From: JAZKFT01 sp963845495
GTDB lineage: Bacteria > Bacteroidota > Bacteroidia > Chitinophagales > Chitinophagaceae
Assembly (NCBI GenBank): GCA_963845495.1
Contig: CAWJTH010000156.1
Coordinates: 1 to 21,979 of the forward strand
Reading direction: 5' to 3'
Length of the DNA stretch: 21,979 nt
Both the position numbers and the translations under genes were made by a program. Positions 14,856 through 21,979 of the stretch are shown here, in pieces; the stretch's first letter is position 1, and each line of letters begins with the position of its first letter. Under the pieces are notes generated by a model. The model saw only the letters and a list, made by a program, of their open reading frames with translations, searched no databases and was not told where the DNA came from.

Positions 14856-16188
14856 ACGCTACGAATGGAATATTATTTTTAAACTGTTTTTGCTTTTTTT
14901 AGCATTAACCGCTGCCGCTTTTTTATTGGTAAAAGGTTTAATTATTTACGAAATAATAACCGTTCCTTTAATTGTTTTTTTATTGGTAGATTTATTCCGT
15001 TTTCATCAAAAAACACAGGACGAAATCGACCAATTTGTTGAATCAGTTCATTACCGCGATTTTTCGCGGCATTTCAATGTAAGTAAAGCCCCGCTTGAAT
15101 TACAGCCATTGCGGAAAGGGTTTAATGAAATCAATTCCACCTTTCAAGGTATTAGTAAAGAAAAAGAAACCCAATATCAATATTTACAAAAAATATTGGA
15201 ATTGGTAGACACAGGCATTTTAAGTTACGAACTGAAAAGCGGCGAAGTTGTTTGGATGAATGAATCTTTAAAAAAATTATTAAAAACACCTTATTTAAAA
15301 ACTATCCATTCGTTAAATAAAAGGGATGCGCATCTTTATCAACAAATCATTCAATTGCAATTAGGAGAAAACATGATTGCAACGGTTCAACAAGAAATCA
15401 ATTCATTTAAAATTTTATTATCTGCTACCGCTTTTCAAACAGAAGGAAAGAAATATAAATTAATTGCGTTTCAAAATGTAAATGAAGCGTTGGAAGAAAC
15501 CGAATCAAAAGCTTGGCAAAAATTGTTAGGGGTAATGACGCATGAAATCATGAATTCGATTGCCCCAATTTCATCATTAGCAGAAACATTAAAATTAAGA
15601 TTAAAAGAATCTGCCAACGATATCAATAATAATAATGGTGTGGCCGATGATTTAGAGATTGGCATCGAAACCATCCAACGTAGAAGTGAAGGTTTATTAA
15701 AGTTTGCGGAAACCTATCGTAATTTAAATAAAATCACGTCTTTAAATGTGCATAAAATATTTGTGCGGGATTTATTTGAAAACCTGCATTTATTATTACA
15801 ACCAACGCTTCAACAAAAGCGCATTGATTTAGAAATTGTTTTAAAAGACACAGCCGTTATTTTGGAGGCTGACGCCAGTTTGGTAGAACAAGTAATTATT
15901 AATTTAATTTTAAATGCTATTGAAGCGGTAAAAGATAAAACCAATCCAAAAATTATTTTATCTGCTTTGCAGGATTTTAATAAAAAGCCATTAATAAAAG
16001 TGGCAGACAATGGCCATGGCATGACGCAAGAATTACTCGACAAAATATTCATCCCATTTTTTAGCACCAAAAAAACCGGCAGCGGAATCGGCCTCAGCCT
16101 TTGCAAACAAATTATGATGTTGCACAAAGGCAATGTGTATGTGCAATCGAAAGAAGGCGAAGGGACAGTGTTTTATTTGCAGTTTTAA
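14845..16188 (+). CDS. Membrane sensor histidine kinase
   Basis: A 447-residue kinase. Two closely spaced membrane helices (about 9-30 and 34-50) leave almost no periplasmic loop. A linker and PAS-like segment (about 105-215) follow, then the dimerisation domain with the phospho-acceptor His 233 in MTHEIMNSIAP. The ATPase domain has N-box Asn 353 and Asn 357, G1 DNGHGM (388-393) and G2 GSGIGLSL (412-419). Without an extracytoplasmic sensor domain it probably senses a signal in or at the membrane, such as envelope stress or a membrane-active compound, which would fit control of a MacB-type exporter. The start ATG lies inside the last codons of the regulator gene, a translational-coupling arrangement. 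It ends 6 bp before the convergent nuclease gene. Confidence 0.94.
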   Translation: MIFKRYEWNIIFKLFLLFLALTAAAFLLVKGLIIYEIITVPLIVFLLVDLFRFHQKTQDEIDQFVESVHYRDFSRHFNVSKAPLELQPLRKGFNEINSTFQGISKEKETQYQYLQKILELVDTGILSYELKSGEVVWMNESLKKLLKTPYLKTIHSLNKRDAHLYQQIIQLQLGENMIATVQQEINSFKILLSATAFQTEGKKYKLIAFQNVNEALEETESKAWQKLLGVMTHEIMNSIAPISSLAETLKLRLKESANDINNNNGVADDLEIGIETIQRRSEGLLKFAETYRNLNKITSLNVHKIFVRDLFENLHLLLQPTLQQKRIDLEIVLKDTAVILEADASLVEQVIINLILNAIEAVKDKTNPKIILSALQDFNKKPLIKVADNGHGMTQELLDKIFIPFFSTKKTGSGIGLSLCKQIMMLHKGNVYVQSKEGEGTVFYLQF

Positions 16189-16194
16189 CCCAGC

Positions 16195-17067
16195 TTATTT
16201 TTCGCCAAGCTTCCTTTGCAACTCTTCAAGTTGGCGAGCCATTTCTTCTAATGCCCTTTCTTTTTCATCTAAAGCTTTTTCCTTTTCATCTATCACTTTA
16301 TCTTTTGCAGATAATTCATTTAACAGTTCATTTCTTTCGTCTTCAAACATTGCATCAAAGGTACGCCAGGCTTCTTGCTCTGTTTCAATTTTCAATTTTT
16401 CGTCTGGGTCTGTCCCGGTGTAATGCAATATATCGGTAATAATTTTTACTTCTTCGAGGTCAGTGTCATGCTTATATTGTTTGGTTATTTTATTGTCGTT
16501 AATAAAATTTGTTTGTTCAAAAACACTTAACAATTTATCCAGTTTTGTCTGGTATTTATCCGTAATCCTTTCAACCTGTACTATAAAACTGTCATGGGTT
16601 AATTTTTCAACAAAATCACTTCTTTTATTGATTATTTTATTGTTTATCAAGTCTTTGTAATTACGCTCAACTTTAATACATGCTGAATTAATTTCAGGGA
16701 GTTTAAACCCTAAAATATAAATGGTGGTAATTGGCAAAATTATTTTTGCATTATCAATAGTATCTTCCCTCTTGTATTGTTCACCTAAATAACGTCTAAA
16801 ACGCATTAAATCAATTTGATTTTTTGCCTTTTGAATCTCTATCAATACCTTTTTAAACTCGCCAGTTTCTGTTTTGATAGTGGCAATAAAATCTAGCCTG
16901 AACACTGCTAATCCTGCAAGTTCATCGGTGTAAGTAAATTCTTGTGGTTTTACTTCTACACTTTCAATAGTTTGTTCCAAAAGGGTGCTTATAAAGAATT
17001 TAGCAACCCTTTCATTTTCCATTAACCGTTTAAAAACCACATCGAATATTGGGTTTGCAATAACCAT
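16195..17067 (-). CDS. PD-(D/E)XK nuclease family protein (Rpn/putative transposase type)
   Basis: A 290-residue protein. The N-terminus NPIFDVVFKRLMEN and the catalytic-like core Asp 59 (FRLDF), Glu 77 and Gln 79 (VLIEIQKAK) match the PD-(D/E)XK nuclease family described as Rpn recombination-promoting nucleases or putative transposases. The middle (about 90-225) is typical of this group in length. The C-terminus (about 240-290) is a charged coiled coil containing the repeated segments DEKEKAL and DEKERAL, likely for oligomerisation. No terminal inverted repeats were seen around it, so it is a stand-alone gene and not an obvious insertion sequence. It converges with the kinase gene at 6 bp spacing, so the two transcripts probably overlap. 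The role in the cell is uncertain; DNA cleavage promoting recombination is the family expectation. Confidence 0.82.
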   Translation of the reverse strand: MVIANPIFDVVFKRLMENERVAKFFISTLLEQTIESVEVKPQEFTYTDELAGLAVFRLDFIATIKTETGEFKKVLIEIQKAKNQIDLMRFRRYLGEQYKREDTIDNAKIILPITTIYILGFKLPEINSACIKVERNYKDLINNKIINKRSDFVEKLTHDSFIVQVERITDKYQTKLDKLLSVFEQTNFINDNKITKQYKHDTDLEEVKIITDILHYTGTDPDEKLKIETEQEAWRTFDAMFEDERNELLNELSAKDKVIDEKEKALDEKERALEEMARQLEELQRKLGEK

Positions 17068-17141
17068 AATATAAAAACTTTATTCAAAAATACGATGTTT
17101 AAATCCCTTACCCCCTGCTTTGTTGGGCTGCTCCAAGTAGA

Positions 17142-17175
17142 TTGCTGTTCAAGGCGTCTTCGCCTCGCACAGCAA
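17142..17175. terminator. Two-part hairpin downstream of cphA
   Basis: TTGCTGT (17142-17148) pairs with ACAGCAA (17169-17175). Inside, AGGCG (17152-17156) pairs with CGCCT (17161-17165) around a TCTT loop, with a 3x3 internal loop between the stems. It lies 18 bp beyond the cphA stop on the minus strand. No clear U-tract follows, so it may be a weak or factor-assisted terminator or an RNA-stabilising hairpin. Confidence 0.45.
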
Positions 17176-17192
17176 CCTTCTGGCTCCGCCGA

Positions 17193-19805
17193 TTACCCTT
17201 CCCGTTCTTTCAACTCCGCAATTTTATCCAAAGCACCAGCTACTACATCGCACATAATCGTGTACAAAGCGCCGGGCTTATGATGCGCATAAATGTATTC
17301 CAGCGATTCGTTTTCACTTTTAATCACCATCACGGGCAAATCAGGATTTACGCTTTTAATGCCTGTTTGCAACAAATCAATAATTTCTTCGGCTGTGCGG
17401 CCACGCAGGTTTTTATCGCAACGGATGATGATTTCGTCAAAATATTCGGCACTTAATGCGCCCATTTCTTTGATGTCTTCATCCCGCCGATCTCCCGTGC
17501 CGCTGATTAAACCAACTTTATACGGATAATCCAATTTACTTACAAAATCACCTAACAATTTTAACCCATGCGGATTATGGGCAAAATCGGCTAGCATGGT
17601 AAAATTTTTGAAATGGTAAAAATTAAGTCGGCCAGGCGTTAACGCCGTTCCTGGTACAAACGTTTCCAACGCCATGCGGATGTCTTCAATCGTAATATCC
17701 CTAAATAAATATGTACTTAAAACCGCAGGCAAACAGTTGTTGATATTGTGCACCGCCTTGCCGCCATAAGTAACCGGAATATTTTTTACATGCAGCACCC
17801 TAATTTTCCATTGGCCTTTCATAATGGTGACAAAGCCATTTTCAAACACGCAGCTCAATCCGCCTTCGGCGGCGTGTGCTTTTATGCGTGGATTATTTTC
17901 ATCCATACTAAAATATGCAACATTGCATTCCAAGCCCTTGTGCATGTCGTATACCAAATCATCGTCGGCATTTAAAATGGCGTAGCCATGCTTAAAAACG
18001 GTTTCTGGGACAATGGCTTTTACCGCCGCCATTTCTTTTAGGGTATTGATGCCGCCCAAACCCATGTGGTCGGCCGCCACATTGGTTACCACGCCCACAT
18101 TGCAATGCCGAAAAGCCAATCCGTTTTTCAACATGCCACCCCTAGCGCATTCCAAAACCGCAAAATCTACGGTCGGATCTTTCAGCACAAATTGCGCCGA
18201 AACCGGGCCCGTACAATCGCCCCGCATCATCAATTGGTTTTGGATGTACACGCCGTCGCTGGTGGTATAGCCCACTTTTTTGCGGGCTGTTTTGGCGATA
18301 TGTGCTGCCAAACGAGTAGTTGTGGTTTTGCCGTTTGTGCCGGTTATGGCAATAATAGGAATCAATCCGGTACTGCCCTTCGGGAAAAGCATGTCGATTA
18401 CCGGTTCGGCTACATTGCGGGGCAAACCTTCCGACGGTTCAATGTGCATGCGGAAACCAGGCGCCGCATTCACTTCCAAAATGGCCCCGCCGTTTTCTTT
18501 TACCGGCGTGCGCAAATCGGAGGCCATAATGTCGATACCACAAATATCCAAGCCAATTATTTTGGCAATGCGTTCGCACATCACAATATTGTCGGGATGC
18601 ACTTCGTCGGTTACGTCGTTGCTGGTGCCGCCAGTGCTAAGGTTGGCGGTAGGTTTTAACATTACCCGTTCGTCCAACGCTGGAATGGTTTCCAAAGTAT
18701 AACCCACTTCGTCCAGCATTTTTTGCGTGAATTGGTCGATGGTGATTTGGGTCAACACTTTTTCATGGCCAAAACCACGTCTTGGGTCTTTGTTCGTTTC
18801 CTCAATCAACCATTGGATTGTATTCAGTCCATCGCCTACCACGCTGGCGGGCGTACGCAAAGCGGCGCAAATAAATTTATAATTGATCACCAAAATCCTA
18901 AAATCAAAACCAGTGATAAACCGTTCCACAATTGTGCTGCGACCATATTTTTGGGCCGCTTCAAAAGCAGTCAAAGCCTGTTGCCAAGTGGTAATATTAG
19001 TGGTATTGCCCTTGCCGTGGTTACCGTCGATTGGTTTTATCACCAGCGGATAACCAAATTTTTCAACCGCTTCTTGCAAGCCTTCCACGCTGCGAACAGT
19101 CACACCTTTTGGTACGGGTATTTCGGCCGCGTCCAATAAGTTTTTGGTTTCTTCTTTGTCGCAGGCAATGTCTACCGCAATATTGCCCGTGGTGCTGGCA
19201 ATGGTTGCGCGGATCCTTTTTTGGTGAACGCCATAACCCAATTGCACCAAACTGGCTTTGTTCAACCGGATGTATGGGATGCCACGTTTGGCGGCTTCAT
19301 CCACAATGCAGCCGGTGCTTGGGCCAAGCCGGGTATCTTCCCGGATCTCCCGCAGCTCTTGAATGTCCGGCGTCAAATCGTAATCCGTTTCGTCAATCAA
19401 CGCCTGACAAATACGTGTTGCGGCTTTGGCGGCATAAACGCCCGCATCTTCTTCCATGTAGCTGAACACTACAAAATATTCGCCGGCCTTGCCCGTGCCG
19501 CGGGTACGGCCAAAACCCGTATCCATGCCGGCCAGCGTTTGCAATTCCAGCGCAATATGTTCAATTACATGGCCCATCCACGTGCCTTCATCCACCCGCA
19601 TAAAAAAACCACCGTCCACGCCCTCGCTGCAGCGGTGCTCGTACAAAGTTGGCATCAGCGCTTGCAACCGCTCCCGAAAACCAGGGATAGTATTGGTGGG
19701 TCGATTCTCCATTTCTTCCAGATCCAACCGCATCTGTATCAATTTGGTGCGGCGGATGCTCCAATAATTTGGGCCGCGAAGTATTTTTATTTCGATGATT
19801 TTCAT
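17193..19805 (-). CDS. cphA: Cyanophycin synthetase (full-length copy)
   Basis: An 870-residue enzyme of normal CphA1 length. It polymerises aspartate and arginine, using ATP, into the storage polymer multi-L-arginyl-poly-L-aspartate in the cytoplasm. The N-terminal domain (about 1-160) includes RPTNTIPGF and GTWMGHVIEHIALELQ. The ATP-grasp domain that adds Asp (about 205-475) includes VIKPIDGNHGKG (255-266) and ILEVNAAPGFRMHIEPSEG. The Mur-ligase-like domain that adds Arg (about 480-870) includes P-loop GTNGKTTTT (489-497). All key motifs are intact. The first 394 codons lie inside a large inverted repeat and are duplicated at 20798-21979. Codon use is visibly more GC-rich than in the efflux and two-component genes. 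No cyanophycinase gene is visible in the window. A 160-bp gap separates it from the divergent HARE-HTH gene. Confidence 0.96.
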   Translation of the reverse strand: MKIIEIKILRGPNYWSIRRTKLIQMRLDLEEMENRPTNTIPGFRERLQALMPTLYEHRCSEGVDGGFFMRVDEGTWMGHVIEHIALELQTLAGMDTGFGRTRGTGKAGEYFVVFSYMEEDAGVYAAKAATRICQALIDETDYDLTPDIQELREIREDTRLGPSTGCIVDEAAKRGIPYIRLNKASLVQLGYGVHQKRIRATIASTTGNIAVDIACDKEETKNLLDAAEIPVPKGVTVRSVEGLQEAVEKFGYPLVIKPIDGNHGKGNTTNITTWQQALTAFEAAQKYGRSTIVERFITGFDFRILVINYKFICAALRTPASVVGDGLNTIQWLIEETNKDPRRGFGHEKVLTQITIDQFTQKMLDEVGYTLETIPALDERVMLKPTANLSTGGTSNDVTDEVHPDNIVMCERIAKIIGLDICGIDIMASDLRTPVKENGGAILEVNAAPGFRMHIEPSEGLPRNVAEPVIDMLFPKGSTGLIPIIAITGTNGKTTTTRLAAHIAKTARKKVGYTTSDGVYIQNQLMMRGDCTGPVSAQFVLKDPTVDFAVLECARGGMLKNGLAFRHCNVGVVTNVAADHMGLGGINTLKEMAAVKAIVPETVFKHGYAILNADDDLVYDMHKGLECNVAYFSMDENNPRIKAHAAEGGLSCVFENGFVTIMKGQWKIRVLHVKNIPVTYGGKAVHNINNCLPAVLSTYLFRDITIEDIRMALETFVPGTALTPGRLNFYHFKNFTMLADFAHNPHGLKLLGDFVSKLDYPYKVGLISGTGDRRDEDIKEMGALSAEYFDEIIIRCDKNLRGRTAEEIIDLLQTGIKSVNPDLPVMVIKSENESLEYIYAHHKPGALYTIMCDVVAGALDKIAELKEREG

Positions 19806-20262
19806 GGTAGACGCTTTGTGCTTAAAAATAAGGAGGATTGGGGAGAAATGGGATTTTGGTTGGAAAGTTTGTTTTTATTAAAAACCAAGACTAATTTTTT
19901 AAACGCATTTTTTACATAATATCAAAATAGATTATAATTGCCAAACATAAAAAACTACCTAAAATATGATGATTAAGGAAGCGTTATTGAAAAGTTTGGA
20001 AGAAATAAAAAAGCCATCGACTTCAATTGAAATATGCAGTCATATTTTGGAAAATAAATCTTTTGATTTTAGTGGCAAAACTCCAGCAGCAACCGTGTCA
20101 GCACAATTAGGGGATTTTGTAAGGCAAGGAGATTCAAGGGTAAAAAGAATAAAAATCGCTGGTGGGGTGTATTCTTATTACCTAACAAAATATGAAGAAT
20201 CTATAACCTCAGAATTAATTACCGAACAAAACAATAATGATAAAAACAGTAAACTTGAAAAA
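18624..20262. repeat. Left arm of large inverted repeat
   Basis: Positions 18624-20262 match 20342-21979 in reverse complement. Mirror coordinates sum to 40603, or 40604 inside the single-base gap near the centre. The arm holds the first 394 codons of cphA, the 160-bp intergenic gap and the HARE-HTH gene. The outer limit is set only by the window end and may lie further left. There are 18 substitutions in cphA, none in the intergenic gap, one in the HTH gene and one single-base length difference. Confidence 0.95.
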
Positions 20263-20265
20263 TAG
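19966..20265 (+). CDS. HARE-HTH domain protein, 3'-truncated at the inverted-repeat junction
   Basis: A 99-residue frame. Residues 1-75 (MMIKEALLKSLEEIKKPSTS, then ICSHILENK, TPAATVSAQLGDFV and GGVYSYYL) form a HARE-HTH winged helix, the fold shared by HB1, ASXL, restriction-enzyme accessory domains and the RNA polymerase delta subunit. It probably recognises DNA. The frame ends with a TAG at 20263-20265, exactly the first bases beyond the repeat arm, so this stop is created by the junction. In the other arm the gene continues with TYKERDLHKLLSSYLK. It is therefore likely the N-terminal piece of a longer protein rather than a complete small regulator. It is divergent from cphA across 160 bp. 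Confidence 0.75.
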   Translation: MMIKEALLKSLEEIKKPSTSIEICSHILENKSFDFSGKTPAATVSAQLGDFVRQGDSRVKRIKIAGGVYSYYLTKYEESITSELITEQNNNDKNSKLEK

Positions 20266-20637
20266 TTTTAGAATAAATGGAAATATTTTTTAAATAGCTA
20301 CTTAAAAGCTTGTGTAAGTCTCTTTCCTTGTATGTTTTTGTTTTTTCAAATTTACTGTTTTTATCATTATTGTTTTGTTCGGTAATTAATTCTGAGGTTA
20401 TAGATTCTTCATATTTTGTTAGGTAATAAGAATACACCCCACCAGCGATTTTTATTCTTTTACCCTTGAATCTCCTTGCCTTACAAAATCCCCTAATTGT
20501 GCTGACACGGTTGCTGCTGGAGTTTTGCCACTAAAATCAAAAGATTTATTTTCCAAAATATGACTGCATATTTCAATTGAAGTCGATGGCTTTTTTATTT
20601 CTTCCAAACTTTTCAATAACGCTTCCTTAATCATCAT
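20219..20637 (-). pseudogene. HARE-HTH domain protein, second copy, frameshifted and broken at the junction
   Basis: This mirror copy starts at 20637 with the same MMIKEALLKS. It has four instead of five A residues after GGGT (T run 20458-20461, against A run 20142-20146 in the left copy), giving a stop at 20452. Beyond the frameshift the original frame resumes (YSYYLTKYEESITSELITEQ). It reads through the 79-bp spacer as KTKTYKERDLHKLLSSYLK and IYSKTIF, then enters the inverted left arm with unrelated QVYCFYHYCFVR to the TAA at 20219. The ERDLH...LL...SKTIF pattern resembles, from memory, the second domain of HARE-HTH proteins (COG2958-like), where HEKS and a WIHPDMVG-type motif normally follow. 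The spacer is therefore genuine gene sequence of this copy. The frameshift may be a homopolymer sequencing error. Confidence 0.7.
20263..20341. other. Spacer at the centre of the inverted repeat
   Basis: These 79 bp occur once. On the minus strand they encode in-frame continuation of the right-hand HARE-HTH gene, so they belong to that side. The left boundary carries the shared heptamer TGAAAAA (minus strand TTTTTCA), also present at the inner end of the right arm. That is the microhomology expected of a fold-back template switch. Confidence 0.75.
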
Positions 20638-21979
20638 ATTTTAGGTAGTTTTTTATGTTTGGCAATTATAATCTATTTTGATATTATGTAAAAAATGCGT
20701 TTAAAAAATTAGTCTTGGTTTTTAATAAAAACAAACTTTCCAACCAAAATCCCATTTCTCCCCAATCCTCCTTATTTTTAAGCACAAAGCGTCTACCATG
20801 AAAATCATCGAAATAAAAATACTTCGCGGCCCAAATTATTGGAGCATCCGCCGCACCAAATTGATACAGATGCGGTTGGATCTGGAAGAAATGGAGAATC
20901 GACCCACCAATACTATCCCTGGTTTTCGGGAGCGGTTGCAAGCGCTGATGCCAACATTGTACGAGCACCGCTGCAGCGAGGGCGTGGACGGTGGTTTTTT
21001 TATGCGGGTGGATGAAGGCACGTGGATGGGCCATGTAATTGAACATATTGCGCTGGAATTGCAAACACTGGCCGGCATGGATACGGGTTTTGGCCGTACC
21101 CGTGGCACGGGCAAGGCCGGCGAATATTTTGTAGTGTTCAGCTACATGGAAGAAGATGCGGGCGTTTATGCCGCCAAAGCCGCAACACGTATTTGTCAGG
21201 CGTTGATTGACGAAACGGATTACGATTTGACGCCGGACATTCAAGAGCTGCGGGAGATCCGGGAAGATACCCGGCTTGGCCCAAGCACCGGCTGCATTGT
21301 GGATGAAGCCGCCAAACGTGGCATCCCATACATCCGGTTGAACAAAGCCAGTTTGGTGCAATTGGGTTATGGCGTTCACCAAAAAAGGATCCGCGCAACC
21401 ATTGCCAGTACCACAGGCAATATTGCGGTGGACATTGCCTGCGATAAAGAAGAAACCAAAAACTTATTGGACGCGGCCGAAATACCCGTACCAAAAGGTG
21501 TGACGGTTCGCAGCGTGGAAGGCTTGCAAGAAGCGGTTGGAAAATTTGGTTATCCGCTGGTGATAAAACCAATCGACGGTAACCACGGCAAGGGCAATAC
21601 CACTAATATTACCACTTGGCAACAGGCTTTGACTGCTTTTGAAGCGGCCCAAAAATATGGCCGCAGCACAATTGTGGAGCGGTTTATCACTGGTTTTGAT
21701 TTTAGGATTTTGGTGATCAATTATAAATTTATTTGCGCCGCTTTGCGTACGCCCGCCAGCGTGGTAGGCGATGGACTGAATACAATCCAATGGTTGATTG
21801 AGGAAACGAACAAAGACCCAAGACGTGGTTTTGGCCATGAAAAAGTGCTCACACAAATCACCATCGATCAATTCACACAAAAAATGCTGGACGAAGTGGG
21901 TTATACTTTGGAAACCATTCCAGCGTTGGACGAACGGGTAATGTTAAAACCTACCGCCAACCTCAGCACGGGCGGCACC
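20342..21979. repeat. Right arm of large inverted repeat
   Basis: Mirror image of 18624-20262, running to the window end. From the centre outward, only four substitutions occur in cphA up to position 21445 apart from a cluster beginning at 21409. From 21409 to 21979 there are 15 in 571 bp, against 4 plus one indel in the preceding 1067 bp. The gradient is one of the more telling features of the repeat. Confidence 0.95.
20798..21979 (+). CDS. cphA: Cyanophycin synthetase, second copy (5' part)
   Basis: The first 394 codons of a second cphA, open to the window edge. It covers the N-terminal domain and the ATP-grasp lysine region (VIKPIDGNHGKG) up to STGGT. Relative to the left copy there are 18 nucleotide differences, of which 17 are silent. 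The only amino-acid change is Glu 248 to Gly (GAA to GGA, position 21540), just before KFGYPLVIKP. No frameshift or stop is present. Such silent-biased divergence means both sequences come from functional genes under selection, as two genomic copies or as two strain haplotypes joined in assembly. The upstream 160 bp are identical to those of the left copy, so both would share the same promoter. Confidence 0.9.
   Translation, partial: MKIIEIKILRGPNYWSIRRTKLIQMRLDLEEMENRPTNTIPGFRERLQALMPTLYEHRCSEGVDGGFFMRVDEGTWMGHVIEHIALELQTLAGMDTGFGRTRGTGKAGEYFVVFSYMEEDAGVYAAKAATRICQALIDETDYDLTPDIQELREIREDTRLGPSTGCIVDEAAKRGIPYIRLNKASLVQLGYGVHQKRIRATIASTTGNIAVDIACDKEETKNLLDAAEIPVPKGVTVRSVEGLQEAVGKFGYPLVIKPIDGNHGKGNTTNITTWQQALTAFEAAQKYGRSTIVERFITGFDFRILVINYKFICAALRTPASVVGDGLNTIQWLIEETNKDPRRGFGHEKVLTQITIDQFTQKMLDEVGYTLETIPALDERVMLKPTANLSTGGT

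Noticed and set aside
16195..17067. Nuclease gene as part of an insertion sequence
   Set aside because: No terminal inverted repeats or target duplications were found around it, and it abuts the kinase gene cleanly.
17860..17872. CCGCC-TTC-GGCGG hairpin as a terminator
   Set aside because: It lies inside the cphA coding sequence, in frame as normal codons, with no T-tract.
19221..19919. Long plus-strand open frames opposite cphA, mirrored at 20684-21382 on the minus strand
   Set aside because: They are antisense shadows. Differences between the two copies are silent in the cphA frame but change residues in these frames, so selection acts on cphA only.
20263..20341. Recombinase site or transposon end at the centre of the inverted repeat
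   Set aside because: The spacer is readable gene sequence of the right-hand copy, and no recombinase gene or site motif is visible.

Overview
The window looks like a piece of a Bacteroidota chromosome, most likely Chitinophagaceae or a relative. This is inferred from AT-rich DNA, starts without Shine-Dalgarno sequences, tandem ~800-residue FtsX/MacB-type permeases under a sigma-54 response regulator, and a CphA-type cyanophycin synthetase. No rRNA, tRNA or CRISPR array was seen.

Layout. Positions 1-111 hold the 5' end of a secreted-protein gene (minus strand). Positions 233-13075 hold a minus-strand efflux cluster. In transcription order it is an HlyD-type periplasmic adaptor, a MacB/LolD-type ATPase, then four paralogous permeases. 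A plus-strand four-helix-bundle (23S rRNA IVS-type) gene broken by one in-frame TAG sits between adaptor and ATPase. A 433-bp divergent regulatory region with palindromes (13076-13508) separates this cluster from a plus-strand two-component pair: an NtrC-type regulator and a histidine kinase overlapping by 11 bp. The obvious reading is that the pair controls the divergent efflux operon. A PD-(D/E)XK (Rpn-type) nuclease follows on the minus strand, then cphA (minus), then a divergent HARE-HTH gene.

Two structures are not explained by ordinary genes. First, every intergenic gap of the efflux cluster is filled by a member of one repeat family. Tandem heptads AGCTNNN form a left arm, an opposite-strand heptad array forms a right arm, and short conserved blocks lie between. 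The arms begin about 5-7 bp from start codons and run up to, or supply, the stop codons. The four-helix-bundle gene lies inside one copy, which recalls rRNA intervening sequences, where a related ORF sits in a hairpin loop. Second, from 18624 to the window end the sequence is a large inverted repeat: cphA and the HARE-HTH gene are present twice, head to head, around a 79-bp spacer. The arms differ by 18 substitutions in cphA, 17 of them silent, and divergence rises away from the centre. The spacer reads as the continuation of the right-hand HARE-HTH gene, so the junction looks like a fold-back template switch at a 7-nt microhomology. It is either a real inverted duplication or an assembly join of two closely related haplotypes.

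Composition also changes: the cphA region is visibly richer in G+C than the two-component and efflux genes.
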